Positions 24,907 through 32,081 of a stretch of DNA of 64,000 nt are shown in pieces. The stretch lies in contig CAWGTX010000009.1 of NCBI GenBank assembly GCA_963825585.1, forward strand, positions 62,001 to 126,000. Direction: 5' to 3'. Under the pieces are notes generated by a model. That model worked only from the letters and a program-made list of their open reading frames with translations. It searched no databases and had not been told where the DNA came from. Origin of the DNA: JAOUGY01 sp963825585. Its GTDB lineage: Bacteria; Actinomycetota; Acidimicrobiia; Spongiisociales; ZC4RG35. The number at the start of each line of letters is the position of its first letter. Positions within the stretch are counted from its first letter, which is position 1. The position numbers were made by a program, and so were the translations under genes.

Positions 24907-26067
24907 ATGGCGGCAGGTCGACGGCGATGGTGGCGACTGGTGGTTGCGGCGATGGTCGTCGTCACCATGGCGCTGGGTGGGGTTGGCTGGTACGTCTCAG
25001 GGGAGATCATCGCCGGGATGTCGGCGGTCCCGCCGGAGCCGGTGTACGACGTCGAGGTGGTCGCAGTCGCGGATCGGCACATCGAGTTGCTTGTCGAGGA
25101 CGAGGTGGTGGCCCGCCGGGATCAGGACTCCACAGTAGGCCTGCGATGGGACCGAGGCTGGGGGGTCGTCGGCCGGGCGACAGCGGTGGACGGGTCCGCA
25201 CAGTTCCGTCCGTTCGGCCTCGTATCCGGTGTTGCGCCGAGCGTTGGCGACCTGGCTGCGTTCGACGGGGTCGTCTACCCCGACCCGTCGGCACTCGACT
25301 TCCCGCTCGAGGAGGTGATCGTCGACGCCCCGATCGGTGCACTTCCGGCGTGGTACGCCGAAGGGTCCGGCGAGACGTGGGTGATCGGAGTGCACGGGCT
25401 GGGAGCGGACAGGCGCGACATGCTGCGGATGGCCCAGGCGCTCGGCCCACCGTCGGACTACCACCTGTTGATCCCCAGCTACCGCAACGACAACGGCGCC
25501 CCGGTCACCGACGGCCAGCTCGCCCTGTTCGGCCAGAGCGAGTGGGAGGACCTTGCCGCCGCCGTCGACTTCGCCCGAGCTCAGGGGGCCGAGCACATCG
25601 TGCTGCATGGTCAGAGCATGGGAGGGGCGATCGTGCTGGCGTACCTGCTGGAGGGCGGCGACACCTCGAACATCGTGGGCGCGGTGCTCGACGCCCCGGC
25701 GGCCGACTTCGCCAGGATCATCGATCTGCGCTCCGGCGAGGCGCTCCCGGTGGGCGGTAGCGTCGGTGACGCCATCCTCTCCATCGGTCGCCTCGTCACC
25801 GAGTTCCGGACCGGCATCGACTTCGATGCGATCGACTACGTGGAGAGAGCCGACGGCCTCGACGTTCCGATCCTGCTGCTCCACGGCGCCGAGGACACGA
25901 TCGTGCCCTTCGAGGTCGGCGAGGCCCTGGCCGATGCCCGGCCCGATCTGGTGGAGTTCGTGCCCATCGAGGACGCCGGCCATGTCCGTGCCTGGAACGA
26001 GGATGTGGACGCTTACGCCGTCACCGTGAGCGAGTTCATCAGAGAGCGGGCCGGCGCATCCAACTAG
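24907..26067 (+). CDS. membrane-anchored alpha/beta hydrolase
   Basis: 386 residues. A basic N-terminus and one hydrophobic helix (about residues 10-35) anchor or export the protein. The hydrolase domain shows HGLGADRRDM (oxyanion hole), the nucleophile elbow LHGQSMGGAIV, the Asp in LLLHGAEDTIVPF and the His in DAGHVRAW, a complete Ser-Asp-His triad. It belongs with BEM46/FrsA-like esterases of unknown substrate. The ATG is preceded by GAGGAGG. It is a single gene flanked by the two 48-bp hairpin elements and followed by the repeat array, so it looks like an independent unit inside the island. Confidence 0.85.
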   Translation: MAAGRRRWWRLVVAAMVVVTMALGGVGWYVSGEIIAGMSAVPPEPVYDVEVVAVADRHIELLVEDEVVARRDQDSTVGLRWDRGWGVVGRATAVDGSAQFRPFGLVSGVAPSVGDLAAFDGVVYPDPSALDFPLEEVIVDAPIGALPAWYAEGSGETWVIGVHGLGADRRDMLRMAQALGPPSDYHLLIPSYRNDNGAPVTDGQLALFGQSEWEDLAAAVDFARAQGAEHIVLHGQSMGGAIVLAYLLEGGDTSNIVGAVLDAPAADFARIIDLRSGEALPVGGSVGDAILSIGRLVTEFRTGIDFDAIDYVERADGLDVPILLLHGAEDTIVPFEVGEALADARPDLVEFVPIEDAGHVRAWNEDVDAYAVTVSEFIRERAGASN

Positions 26068-26097
26068 GGAGGACCGGCTCGCCGACCCCAGCACCAT

Positions 26098-26145
26098 CTG
26101 GGGACGAAATCGACCTTCTGATGGTCGGTTTTGTCCCCAATTGGG
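26098..26145. repeat. 48-bp intergenic hairpin element, copy 2
   Basis: Second copy of the element at 24793-24840, 31 nt after the stop of the hydrolase gene. Stem arms GGGGACGAAATCGACC and GGTCGGTTTTGTCCCC close on a 7-nt loop. In this position it could act as a terminator. Confidence 0.75.
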
Positions 26146-26170
26146 TGTACGGGCCTCCTGCCTCCGCCTT

Positions 26171-27110
26171 CCTCTGATACCCAGGGGGGACGACCCCCCT
26201 TCGACCCCCCGCCGGTACTGGCCAGGACCGGTCGCGTGCTTGGCCGGGGGTGTGGATGTGCGTGCGTTGGCCGTTGCCACGTTCGACGGTGAACGGTCAA
26301 CGGTGAACGGTCAACGGCCTTCCTCTGATACCCAGGGGGGACGACCCCCCTTCGACCCCCCGCCGGTACTGGCCAGGACCGGTCGTGCTTGGCCGGGGGT
26401 GTGGATGTGCGTGCGCTGGTCGTTGCCACGCACATGTCTCCGCCTGCCTCTGATACCCAGGGGGGACGACCCCCCTTCGCCCCCCGCCGGTACTCGTGAG
26501 GAGAGCGAGTCGTGCTTGGCCGGGGTGTGGAGGTGCTGCGTTGGCCGTTGCCACGTTCGACGGTGAACGTTCGACGGTGAACGGTCAACGGCCTTCCTGA
26601 TGCCCAGGGGGGACGACCCCCCTTCGACCCCCCGCCGGTACTGGCCAGGACCGGTCGCGTGCTTGGCCGGGGGTGTGGATGTGCGTGCGTTGGTCGTTGC
26701 CACGCACATTGTCTCCGCCTGCCTTTGATACCCAGGGGGGACGACCCCCCTTCGACCCCCCGCCGGTACTCGTCGAGGAGAGCGAGTCGTGCTTGGCCGG
26801 GGGTGTGGAGGTGCTGGCGTTGGCCGTTGCCACGTTCGACGGTGCACGGTCAACGGCCTTCCTGATGCCCAGGGGGGACGACCCCCCTTCGACCCCCCGC
26901 CGGTACTGGCCAGGACCGGTCGCGTGCTTGGCCGAGGGTGCGGAGGTGCTGGCGTTGGCCGTTGCCACGTTCGACGGTGAACGGTCAACGGCCTTCCTGA
27001 TGCCCAGGGGGACGACCCCCCTTCGACCCCCCGCCGGTACTCGTGAGGAGAGCGAGTCGTGCTTGGCCGGGGGTGTGGATGTGCGTGCGCTGGTCGTCGC
27101 CCCGCACATC
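26171..27110. repeat. degenerate tandem array, seven copies of about 135 bp
   Basis: Seven copies, marked by the block CCCAGGGGGGACGACCCC beginning at 26180, 26331, 26456, 26603, 26731, 26868 and 27003 (spacings 125-151 bp; the last copy has one G fewer). Each unit holds a GGGGGG-ACGA-CCCCCC hairpin, then CCCCCCGCCGGTACT, then one of two variants (GGCCAGGACCGGTCG or CGTGAGGAGAGCGAG), a CTTGGCCGGGGGTGTGG block and, in several units, short GGTGAACGGTCAACG repeats. It fills the 1.09-kb gap between convergent genes. Long open frames exist on both strands but only because stops are rare in such GC-rich repeats; I see no real gene here. Confidence 0.9.
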
Positions 27111-27114
27111 GTCT

Positions 27115-27156
27115 CCGCCTTCCTCCGCCTTCTCCGCCCTCCTCCGCCTTCCCCTC
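27115..27156. repeat. pyrimidine-rich CTCCGCCTTC repeats
   Basis: Four imperfect copies of CTCCGCCTTC-like decamers ending directly at the corA stop codon. Related decamers lie at 29529-29568, 24731-24775 (reverse) and around 34780. Confidence 0.65.
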
Positions 27157-28131
27157 CTACAGCCAGTCCGCCTTCTTGAAGAGGAGGTACAGGGCGCCGG
27201 ACATGATGGCGATGAGGCCCGTCGCCCAGGCGACGCCCGACCACTCCGCGTAACCGGGGTATGGGACGTTCATGCCGTAGAACCCGGTGATGAGCGTGGG
27301 GACGGCGATGATGGCCGCCCAGCTCGTCACCTTCTTCATGATCTGGTTCTGGCGGTAGTCGCGCAGGCTGAGGTTGGTCTCGACGATGGTGCTGACCAGG
27401 TCGCGGAGGGACTCGGTGGACTCTCCGATTCTGAGGATGTGGTCGTAGATGTCCTGGTAGTACGGGTAGAGCGGTTCGGGGACCGCAGAGTGCTCGCGGC
27501 GCATGAGGGCGCTCACCGCCTCCCTCAGCGGTGACACCAGCCGGTGGAATCTCACCAGGTCGCGCCGGACCTCGAACCACTGCTTCTGCTTCGAGGGCTC
27601 GATCGGACGATCGGCGAAGATCCCCTCCGACACCTCGTCGTAGTACTCGTCGAAGCGTTCGACCACGTCGAAGTACCCGTCGACCACCGTGTCGAGCAGC
27701 CCGTAGAGCAGAAAGCCGATGCCGTGCACGGCCAGGTCGGGGGAGCGGTCCCAGCGCTCGACGACTTCCTCCATCGGGAACCGGTCATTGCGAACGGTGA
27801 CGAGCCACCGACTGTTGATGAAGGTGTCCACTTCCAGGGTTTGCAGCTCGGTTTCTCCTCCGTCCATCCGGACGGCGTGACAGGACAGGAACAGATGCGA
27901 GGCGTAGTGGTCGAGCTTGGGGCGCTGGTGGGGTTCGAGGGCATCCTCGACCGCCAGCTCGTGAAGGCCCAACTCGTCTGCCAGCATTCGCAGGTCGTCG
28001 AGGGTGGGTGAGACCAGGTCCACCCACACCACGCTCTCGTGGTCGGACAGGTGGACGGAGATGTCCTCGAGTGGGACGTCTTCTGCTGCGACGGCGCCGT
28101 TCCGGTACACCCGCGAGCGTGTGGTTGTCAC
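27157..28131 (-). CDS. corA: CorA-family divalent cation transporter
   Basis: 324 residues. A large cytoplasmic N-terminal domain (WVDLVSPTLDDLRMLADELGL, YYDEVSEGIFADRP) is followed by a long helix and two C-terminal membrane helices. The signature YGMN lies after the first helix (TLITGFYGMNVPYPGYAEW), and the C-terminus is basic (LFKKADWL). The protein transports Mg2+, Co2+ or, in some members, Zn2+ out of or into the cell; sequence does not separate these. It follows the ygeW-like gene on the same strand after 22 nt and may be read from its transcript. Confidence 0.9.
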   Translation of the reverse strand: MTTTRSRVYRNGAVAAEDVPLEDISVHLSDHESVVWVDLVSPTLDDLRMLADELGLHELAVEDALEPHQRPKLDHYASHLFLSCHAVRMDGGETELQTLEVDTFINSRWLVTVRNDRFPMEEVVERWDRSPDLAVHGIGFLLYGLLDTVVDGYFDVVERFDEYYDEVSEGIFADRPIEPSKQKQWFEVRRDLVRFHRLVSPLREAVSALMRREHSAVPEPLYPYYQDIYDHILRIGESTESLRDLVSTIVETNLSLRDYRQNQIMKKVTSWAAIIAVPTLITGFYGMNVPYPGYAEWSGVAWATGLIAIMSGALYLLFKKADWL

Positions 28132-28153
28132 GGTGTCAGCCTATGCCCTCCGC

Positions 28154-29128
28154 TCACATGGTGAGCGCCATCACGGCCTTCTGGACGTGGAGGCGATTCT
28201 CTGCCTGGTCGTAGACGGCGCTCTGGCGACCATCGATGACGGCGTCGGTGACTTCGACGTTTCGGTCGGCCGGGAGCGGGTGCATGTAGATGGCGTCATC
28301 GGCGGCCAGTGCCATCCGGCGTTCGTCGGTGATCCAATCTGTGTGGCGGGCGCCGATGGTGGCCGATTCGGCGTCATCGGTGGTGGCGAGCATCGCCCCC
28401 CACGATTTGGCGTAGACCACATCGGCGCCGGCCATCCCCGCCCCGAAGTCCTCCAGCACCTCGAACGAGCCCTTCGCCCGACGGGCGTTGTCGGCGGCCC
28501 CGTCCATCACCTCGTCCATGAGTTCGAACTCGGGGGGGCGGGCGAGCCGGACGTTCATGCCGAACCGGGTCGCCAATAGGATCAGGCTTTGGGGCACCGA
28601 CAGCGGCTTCTGGTAGCTCGATGCGTATGCCCAACTCACATCGAGGGTGACCCGGCGCGGGTCGCCCTTCTTCTCGATGATCGTCAGCAGGTCGGCCAGC
28701 GCTTGGAACGGGTGATACCAGTCGCACTGCATGTTCAGCACCGGCACCCGGGAAGCGGCGGCCACGTCACGGATGTACCCGTTGCCGACACCCCAGTCGA
28801 CGTGGCGGATGGCGATCCCGTCGTTGTATCGGCCCAGGATCTCGCCGATCTCCTTGGCGGTGTCACCGTGGGCGATCTGGGTGGTCTTCGATTCGATGAA
28901 CTGGGCATGCCCTCCGAGCTGGGCCATCCCCGCCTCGAAACTCGCCCGGGTGCGGGTGGACGAGAAGAAGAACAACATCGCCAGCACCTGGTCGCGCAGC
29001 AGCGGGTGCGGCTCACGCAGCGCCCGCCGCCGCTTCAGATCCATCGCAACCTCGAGCACCGTATCCAGCTCGTCCTTCGTCCACTCCTGAGTGGTGATCA
29101 GATCCCGGCCTCTCAAGTCCGTTTGCAT
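28154..29128 (-). CDS. ygeW: YgeW-like carbamoyltransferase
   Basis: 324 residues (E. coli YgeW has about 396). The carbamoyl-phosphate site SSTRTRASFEAGM is near residue 62, followed by HAQFIESKTTQIAHGDTAKE and YNDGIAIRHVDWGVGN read in parts, HPFQALADL and the late HPLPADRNVEVTD. These blocks follow the knotted YgeW subgroup rather than ornithine or aspartate carbamoyltransferases. YgeW belongs to the uric-acid/purine cluster of gut bacteria, where it is thought to work on a ureido compound, in the phosphorolytic direction. AAAGGA lies before the ATG. A palindromic operator candidate is 44 nt upstream. Confidence 0.85.
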   Translation of the reverse strand: MQTDLRGRDLITTQEWTKDELDTVLEVAMDLKRRRALREPHPLLRDQVLAMLFFFSSTRTRASFEAGMAQLGGHAQFIESKTTQIAHGDTAKEIGEILGRYNDGIAIRHVDWGVGNGYIRDVAAASRVPVLNMQCDWYHPFQALADLLTIIEKKGDPRRVTLDVSWAYASSYQKPLSVPQSLILLATRFGMNVRLARPPEFELMDEVMDGAADNARRAKGSFEVLEDFGAGMAGADVVYAKSWGAMLATTDDAESATIGARHTDWITDERRMALAADDAIYMHPLPADRNVEVTDAVIDGRQSAVYDQAENRLHVQKAVMALTM

Positions 29129-29171
29129 ACGACCGATCCTTTCGCGACGTCCCCGCTTCGGTGAGGCCTCC

Positions 29172-29190
29172 TTCTGCACAATGTGCAGAA
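29172..29190. promoter_or_regulatory. perfect palindrome TTCTGCACAATGTGCAGAA, operator candidate for ygeW
   Basis: Nine-base arms around one central base, 44 nt before the ygeW start. A half-conserved copy (TTCTGCACAATG) follows at 29209-29220 inside the left end of the MITE-like element, and a third, inverted one (CAATGTGCAAAAGG) closes its right end at 29502-29515. Size and symmetry suit a dimeric regulator such as an IclR- or GntR-type protein; none is identified. Confidence 0.6.
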
Positions 29191-29207
29191 CGCAGTCGTT
29201 CCGCTCA

Positions 29208-29515
29208 CCTTCTGCACAATGAGGTCTAGCGGATAGGGGACTGATGGGCGCTGTTGGAGTCATGAGCTTTGTCCCCCACGCAGTGGGGGAAGGGGCCCCC
29301 GCGAGGAACGAGCGGGGTAGGGGGGTCGAAAGCCCGCGAGATGAACTCCGCACACGTTCCGGAACGCACCATCAGGCCACGCGAGGGATAGGAACGCGTC
29401 ATCATGCTCGCGAGGGAAAGGCCCCCCCTACCCCGCAAGCGGGGACCCCTTCCCCCTCTCGCAAGCTCGAGGGGGACAAAGCTGCCCCCTATCCGCGACC
29501 TCAATGTGCAAAAGG
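29208..29515. mobile_element. MITE-like element, 308 bp, long terminal inverted repeats
   Basis: The left end (29208-29239) and the complement of the right end (29486-29515) match at about 28 of 32 positions, both running from a CCTT.TGCACA start to GCGGATAGGGG. Inside lie exact inverted arms AGCTTTGTCCCCC (29265-29277) and its complement (29471-29483), then further GGGGAAGGGG.CCCCGC and GCGGGGTAGGGGGG blocks paired with their complements, so the whole element is one large imperfect palindrome. No transposase or ORF is inside and no target duplication is evident. It separates the two carbamoyltransferase genes. Confidence 0.6.
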
Positions 29516-29528
29516 TCGACCCTCCCAC

Positions 29529-29568
29529 TCTGCCTTCCTCTGCCTTCATCTGCCTTCCTCTGCCTTCC
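29529..29568. repeat. decamer tandem repeat TCTGCCTTCC, four copies
   Basis: Four head-to-tail copies, one with a C to A change, ending exactly at the stop codon of the ATCase-like gene. The complement of the same decamer occurs at 24731-24775. Confidence 0.85.
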
Positions 29569-30522
29569 TCACTCTGCTGCCCCCAGTACCAGCGCCAGGA
29601 GCGCCATCCGCATCACGACTCCGTTGGCTGCTTCCTGCCAGTAGCGGGCGTGTCGGGTGGCGTCGACGTCGGGTGGGAGCTCGTCCATGCGGGGGAGGGA
29701 GTGGAGGACGATGGCGTGGCTGCGCGCCTTGTCGGCCAGCAACTCCCGGGTCACCCGGTAGTTCTCCGGGGTGCGGCCTTCGTCGCCGTGGCGCTCGTCG
29801 CGGCCTTTGGTGTAGTCGGCCTGCACCACCGGCTCCATGTAGATCACGTCGGCCTGGTCGATGACGTCGGCGACGTGGTCGGCCCGGCGGATGCGCAGGT
29901 TCCGGGCGCGGATTTCCTCGAGGAACTCTGGTCGCGGGCCATCGGCATCAGGGGTGACATAGATGACCTCGGCATCGAACTGGGTGAGGGCGTAGCCGAG
30001 CGAGTGCATGGTGCGCATACGCCAGTCGCCGACCGCCAGGAAGGTGAGGCCATCGACGGTTCCCAGCTCCTTTCTCACCGTGTAGAGGTCGGTGAGGATC
30101 TGGGTGGGGTGTTCGCCCCAACCGTCGCCGCCGTTGATGATGGGCACGCTGGCCCAGCGGGCCGCCTCGTGCGGTGCCCCCTTTTCGGGATGGCGCATCA
30201 CGATGACGTCGCCGTAACACTCGAGCATGCGGACCGTGTCCTTGATGGACTCCTGGTAGAAGTCACCTGCCCGGGTCATCTTGGGGTCGGCGAACCCCAC
30301 AACCCGACCACCCAGTCGGTGCATGGCAGCCTCATGGGCGAGGCGGGTACGGGTGGACGGCTGGTAGAAAGCCGCCACCATGATCTTGTCGGCCAGCAGG
30401 TCGACGTTCCGGCGGCGGCGGGCGATCGGCTCCATCTCGTCGGCGACCCCGAAGACGTGTTCGAATTCGTCACGCCCGAAGCCGTCCAGTGAGAGGATGT
30501 CGCGCCCGGCGAAACTCCTCAT
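29569..30522 (-). CDS. aspartate-carbamoyltransferase-like enzyme, catabolic context
   Basis: 317 residues. Carbamoyl-phosphate site FYQPSTRTRLAHEAAMHRLGG near residue 53 (read in parts), GDGWGEHPTQILTDLYT for the HPTQ motif, and a C-terminal HSLPRMDELPPDVD ... YWQEAANGVVMRMALLALVLG typical of PyrB. Yet no other pyrimidine-synthesis gene is near, and it sits beside the ygeW-like gene, so it may serve ureide breakdown or use another amine or acid. The start ATG 30522 (second codon of a TTG-ATG pair) is chosen for GGAGG 8 nt upstream. It is divergent from the ureidopropionase operon. Confidence 0.78.
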   Translation of the reverse strand: MRSFAGRDILSLDGFGRDEFEHVFGVADEMEPIARRRRNVDLLADKIMVAAFYQPSTRTRLAHEAAMHRLGGRVVGFADPKMTRAGDFYQESIKDTVRMLECYGDVIVMRHPEKGAPHEAARWASVPIINGGDGWGEHPTQILTDLYTVRKELGTVDGLTFLAVGDWRMRTMHSLGYALTQFDAEVIYVTPDADGPRPEFLEEIRARNLRIRRADHVADVIDQADVIYMEPVVQADYTKGRDERHGDEGRTPENYRVTRELLADKARSHAIVLHSLPRMDELPPDVDATRHARYWQEAANGVVMRMALLALVLGAAE

Positions 30523-30645
30523 CAATCACACCTCCGATCACACCAACCGTGCCGGAGCGTGCCCGGCTTCGGTAGTGCCGAATGCCATGATGCGATGGAC
30601 CCCCTCACGGCGCTTTACAATTCGTCAACACGTACGAGGAGCAGT
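30523..30645. promoter_or_regulatory. divergent promoter region of the ATCase-like gene and the ureidopropionase operon
   Basis: TACAAT at 30616-30621 is a good -10 for the rightward operon, giving a leader of about 18 nt with an ACGAGGAG ribosome site. TTCGGTAGTGCCGAA at 30568-30582 is an inverted repeat (5-bp arms, 5-nt centre) upstream of it and might bind a regulator. No convincing -35 is seen. Confidence 0.45.
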
Positions 30646-31488
30646 ATGAGTCAAGTCGTTCGGGCTGCCTTGGTTCAGGCCGAGTGGACCGGTGACGTCG
30701 AGTCGATGGTCGACCGGCAGATCGGCTACGCCCGCCAGGCCGCCGAGCAGGGAGCCCAGGTTCTGTGCTTCCAGGAGATCTTCTCGTCGCCGTACTTCTG
30801 TGCGGTTCAGGATCAGGCTCACTTCTCCTACGCCGAGCGCATGCCCGACGGGCCCACCATCCGACGGATGATGGGTGTCGCCAAAGAGACCGGCATGGTG
30901 ATGGTGGTCCCCATCTTCGAGATGGAGGACGAAGGCACCTACTACAACACTGCCGCAGTGATCGATGCCGACGGAGACTTCCTCGGGAAGTACCGCAAGA
31001 ACCACATCCCACAGGTGAAGGGCTTCTGGGAGAAGTTCTACTTCCGTCCCGGCAACCTCGGCTATCCCACATTCGAAACGGCGGTGGGCAGGATCGGTGT
31101 GTACATCTGTTACGACCGTCACTTTCCGGAGGGGTGGCGGGAGCTGGGCCTGGCGGGCGCCAAGATCGTGTTCAACCCGTCGGCCACCACCCGGGGTCAC
31201 TCGATGTACCTGTGGCAGCTGGAGCAGCCGGCGGCGGCGGTCGCCAACGAGTACTTCATCGGAGCGATCAACCGGGTGGGCACCGATCCCAACGAGGGCA
31301 CCGACTACTACGGCTCGTCGTACTTCGTGGACCCGAGAGCCCGCATCGTCGGGGAGGTGGCGTCGGACACCGACGACGAGGTGGTGGTGCGCGACCTCGA
31401 TCTGGCCATGATCGAAGAGACCCGCAACTACTGGCAGTTCTTCCGGGACCGCCGACCCGACACCTACACCCGGACCGGTGCGGTATGA
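30646..31488 (+). CDS. beta-ureidopropionase / N-carbamoylputrescine amidase-like nitrilase
   Basis: 280 residues, nitrilase superfamily. Triad: Glu in LCFQEIFSSPYF, Lys in KYRKNHIPQ, Cys in YICYDRHFPEGWREL. The lengths and the blocks FFRPGNLGYP-like (YFRPGNLGYPTFE) and FNPSATTRG fit enzymes that release ammonia and CO2 from N-carbamoyl-beta-alanine or N-carbamoylputrescine. It is a different branch from the D-carbamoylase at 23754, so the island holds two N-carbamoyl hydrolases. It leads a five-gene operon in which each gene overlaps the next by 4 nt or is spaced by 1 nt. Confidence 0.85.
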   Translation: MSQVVRAALVQAEWTGDVESMVDRQIGYARQAAEQGAQVLCFQEIFSSPYFCAVQDQAHFSYAERMPDGPTIRRMMGVAKETGMVMVVPIFEMEDEGTYYNTAAVIDADGDFLGKYRKNHIPQVKGFWEKFYFRPGNLGYPTFETAVGRIGVYICYDRHFPEGWRELGLAGAKIVFNPSATTRGHSMYLWQLEQPAAAVANEYFIGAINRVGTDPNEGTDYYGSSYFVDPRARIVGEVASDTDDEVVVRDLDLAMIEETRNYWQFFRDRRPDTYTRTGAV

Positions 31489-31721
31489 GGGTGTCCGCCG
31501 AGTTCCTTGTGGAGCCGTTCCGTGAGGGCGCGTTGGGGCCGCATGTCACCGCCGCCCTCGACGCCATCGAGGCGGCCGGGCTCGCCGTCGACGTTGGGCC
31601 GTTCGGGTCCCAGGTCACCGGTGACGTCGAGGTGGTGTTGGCTGCCCTCTCCACGGCACTCAGAGCCGCCATCGATGCCGGCGCCAGCCGGGTCAATCTG
31701 AATGTGTCGGTGCTGACGTGA
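31485..31721 (+). CDS. YkoF/MTH1187-like thiamine-binding-fold protein
   Basis: 78 residues, ferredoxin-like beta-alpha-beta fold. VSAEFLVEPFREGALGPHV at the N-terminus, GPFGSQVTGDVEVVLAAL in the centre and ASRVNLNVSVLT at the end follow the small thiamine-binding/MTH1187 family. Such proteins bind thiamine or related ligands and often accompany transport or regulatory genes. Here it overlaps the ureidopropionase stop (ATGA) and the next gene's start (GTGA), so it is an integral operon member. A role as ligand sensor together with the following HTH protein is a guess. Confidence 0.72.
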   Translation: MRVSAEFLVEPFREGALGPHVTAALDAIEAAGLAVDVGPFGSQVTGDVEVVLAALSTALRAAIDAGASRVNLNVSVLT

Positions 31722-32080
31722 GCCACGAGCTGGCCGCCGCCATCGGTCCTCTGGTCCAGGCGATCGGTGCCTCGGTGGTGCCGGCGAGCGAAGCGGCCGT
31801 CACCGACGTGGTGCTGCACTGGAAGGGCGCCCCGGCGCTGGCGGTCAGGGTCGACATCAACGACACCCTGGCCGGTCTCATCGCCTCGGTGGAGGTCGAG
31901 CTCGGGGGTGCTCTCGTCAGCCTCGATCGGAGCGGCAAGCAGGCCGCCATTCGCATCCTCGACGATCGGGGAGCCTTCGCCATTCGCAAGGCGATCGAGG
32001 ACGTCGCCGACGCCATGGGCGTGAGCCGCATCACCATCTACAACTACCTCAACGCCATCAGGGACTCCGACAAGGACTGA
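31718..32080 (+). CDS. YheO/DauR-type HTH protein, short form
   Basis: 120 residues. The C-terminal half (LDDRGAFAIRKAIEDVADAMGVSRITIYNYLNAIR, read in parts, from about residue 78) is the HTH_22 domain of YheO and DauR. In those regulators a PAS-like YheO domain of about 110 residues comes first; here only about 75 residues precede the HTH (VLHWKGAPALAVRVDINDTLAGL), so the sensor domain is shortened or different. Starts with GTG in a GTGA overlap. It probably regulates the operon in which it is encoded, perhaps with the preceding ligand-binding protein. Confidence 0.75.
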   Translation: MSHELAAAIGPLVQAIGASVVPASEAAVTDVVLHWKGAPALAVRVDINDTLAGLIASVEVELGGALVSLDRSGKQAAIRILDDRGAFAIRKAIEDVADAMGVSRITIYNYLNAIRDSDKD

Positions 32081-32081
32081 C

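Noticed and set aside
26190..26200. tRNA-like T-arm (TTCGACCCC) in the repeat units
   Set aside because: No acceptor stem or anticodon arm can be built around it, and it is simply the repeat core.
26171..27110. Proline/arginine-rich proteins encoded on both strands of the repeat array
   Set aside because: Open frames of similar length exist in several frames, units vary by non-multiples of three, and there is no start or ribosome site; stops are simply rare in this GC-rich repeat.
26171..27110. CRISPR array
   Set aside because: Units are 125-151 bp, repeat-internal hairpins are long, spacers are not unique and no cas genes are present.
29240..29485. Small gene inside the MITE-like element
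   Set aside because: Both strands are near-palindromic and no frame has a start, ribosome site or protein-like composition.
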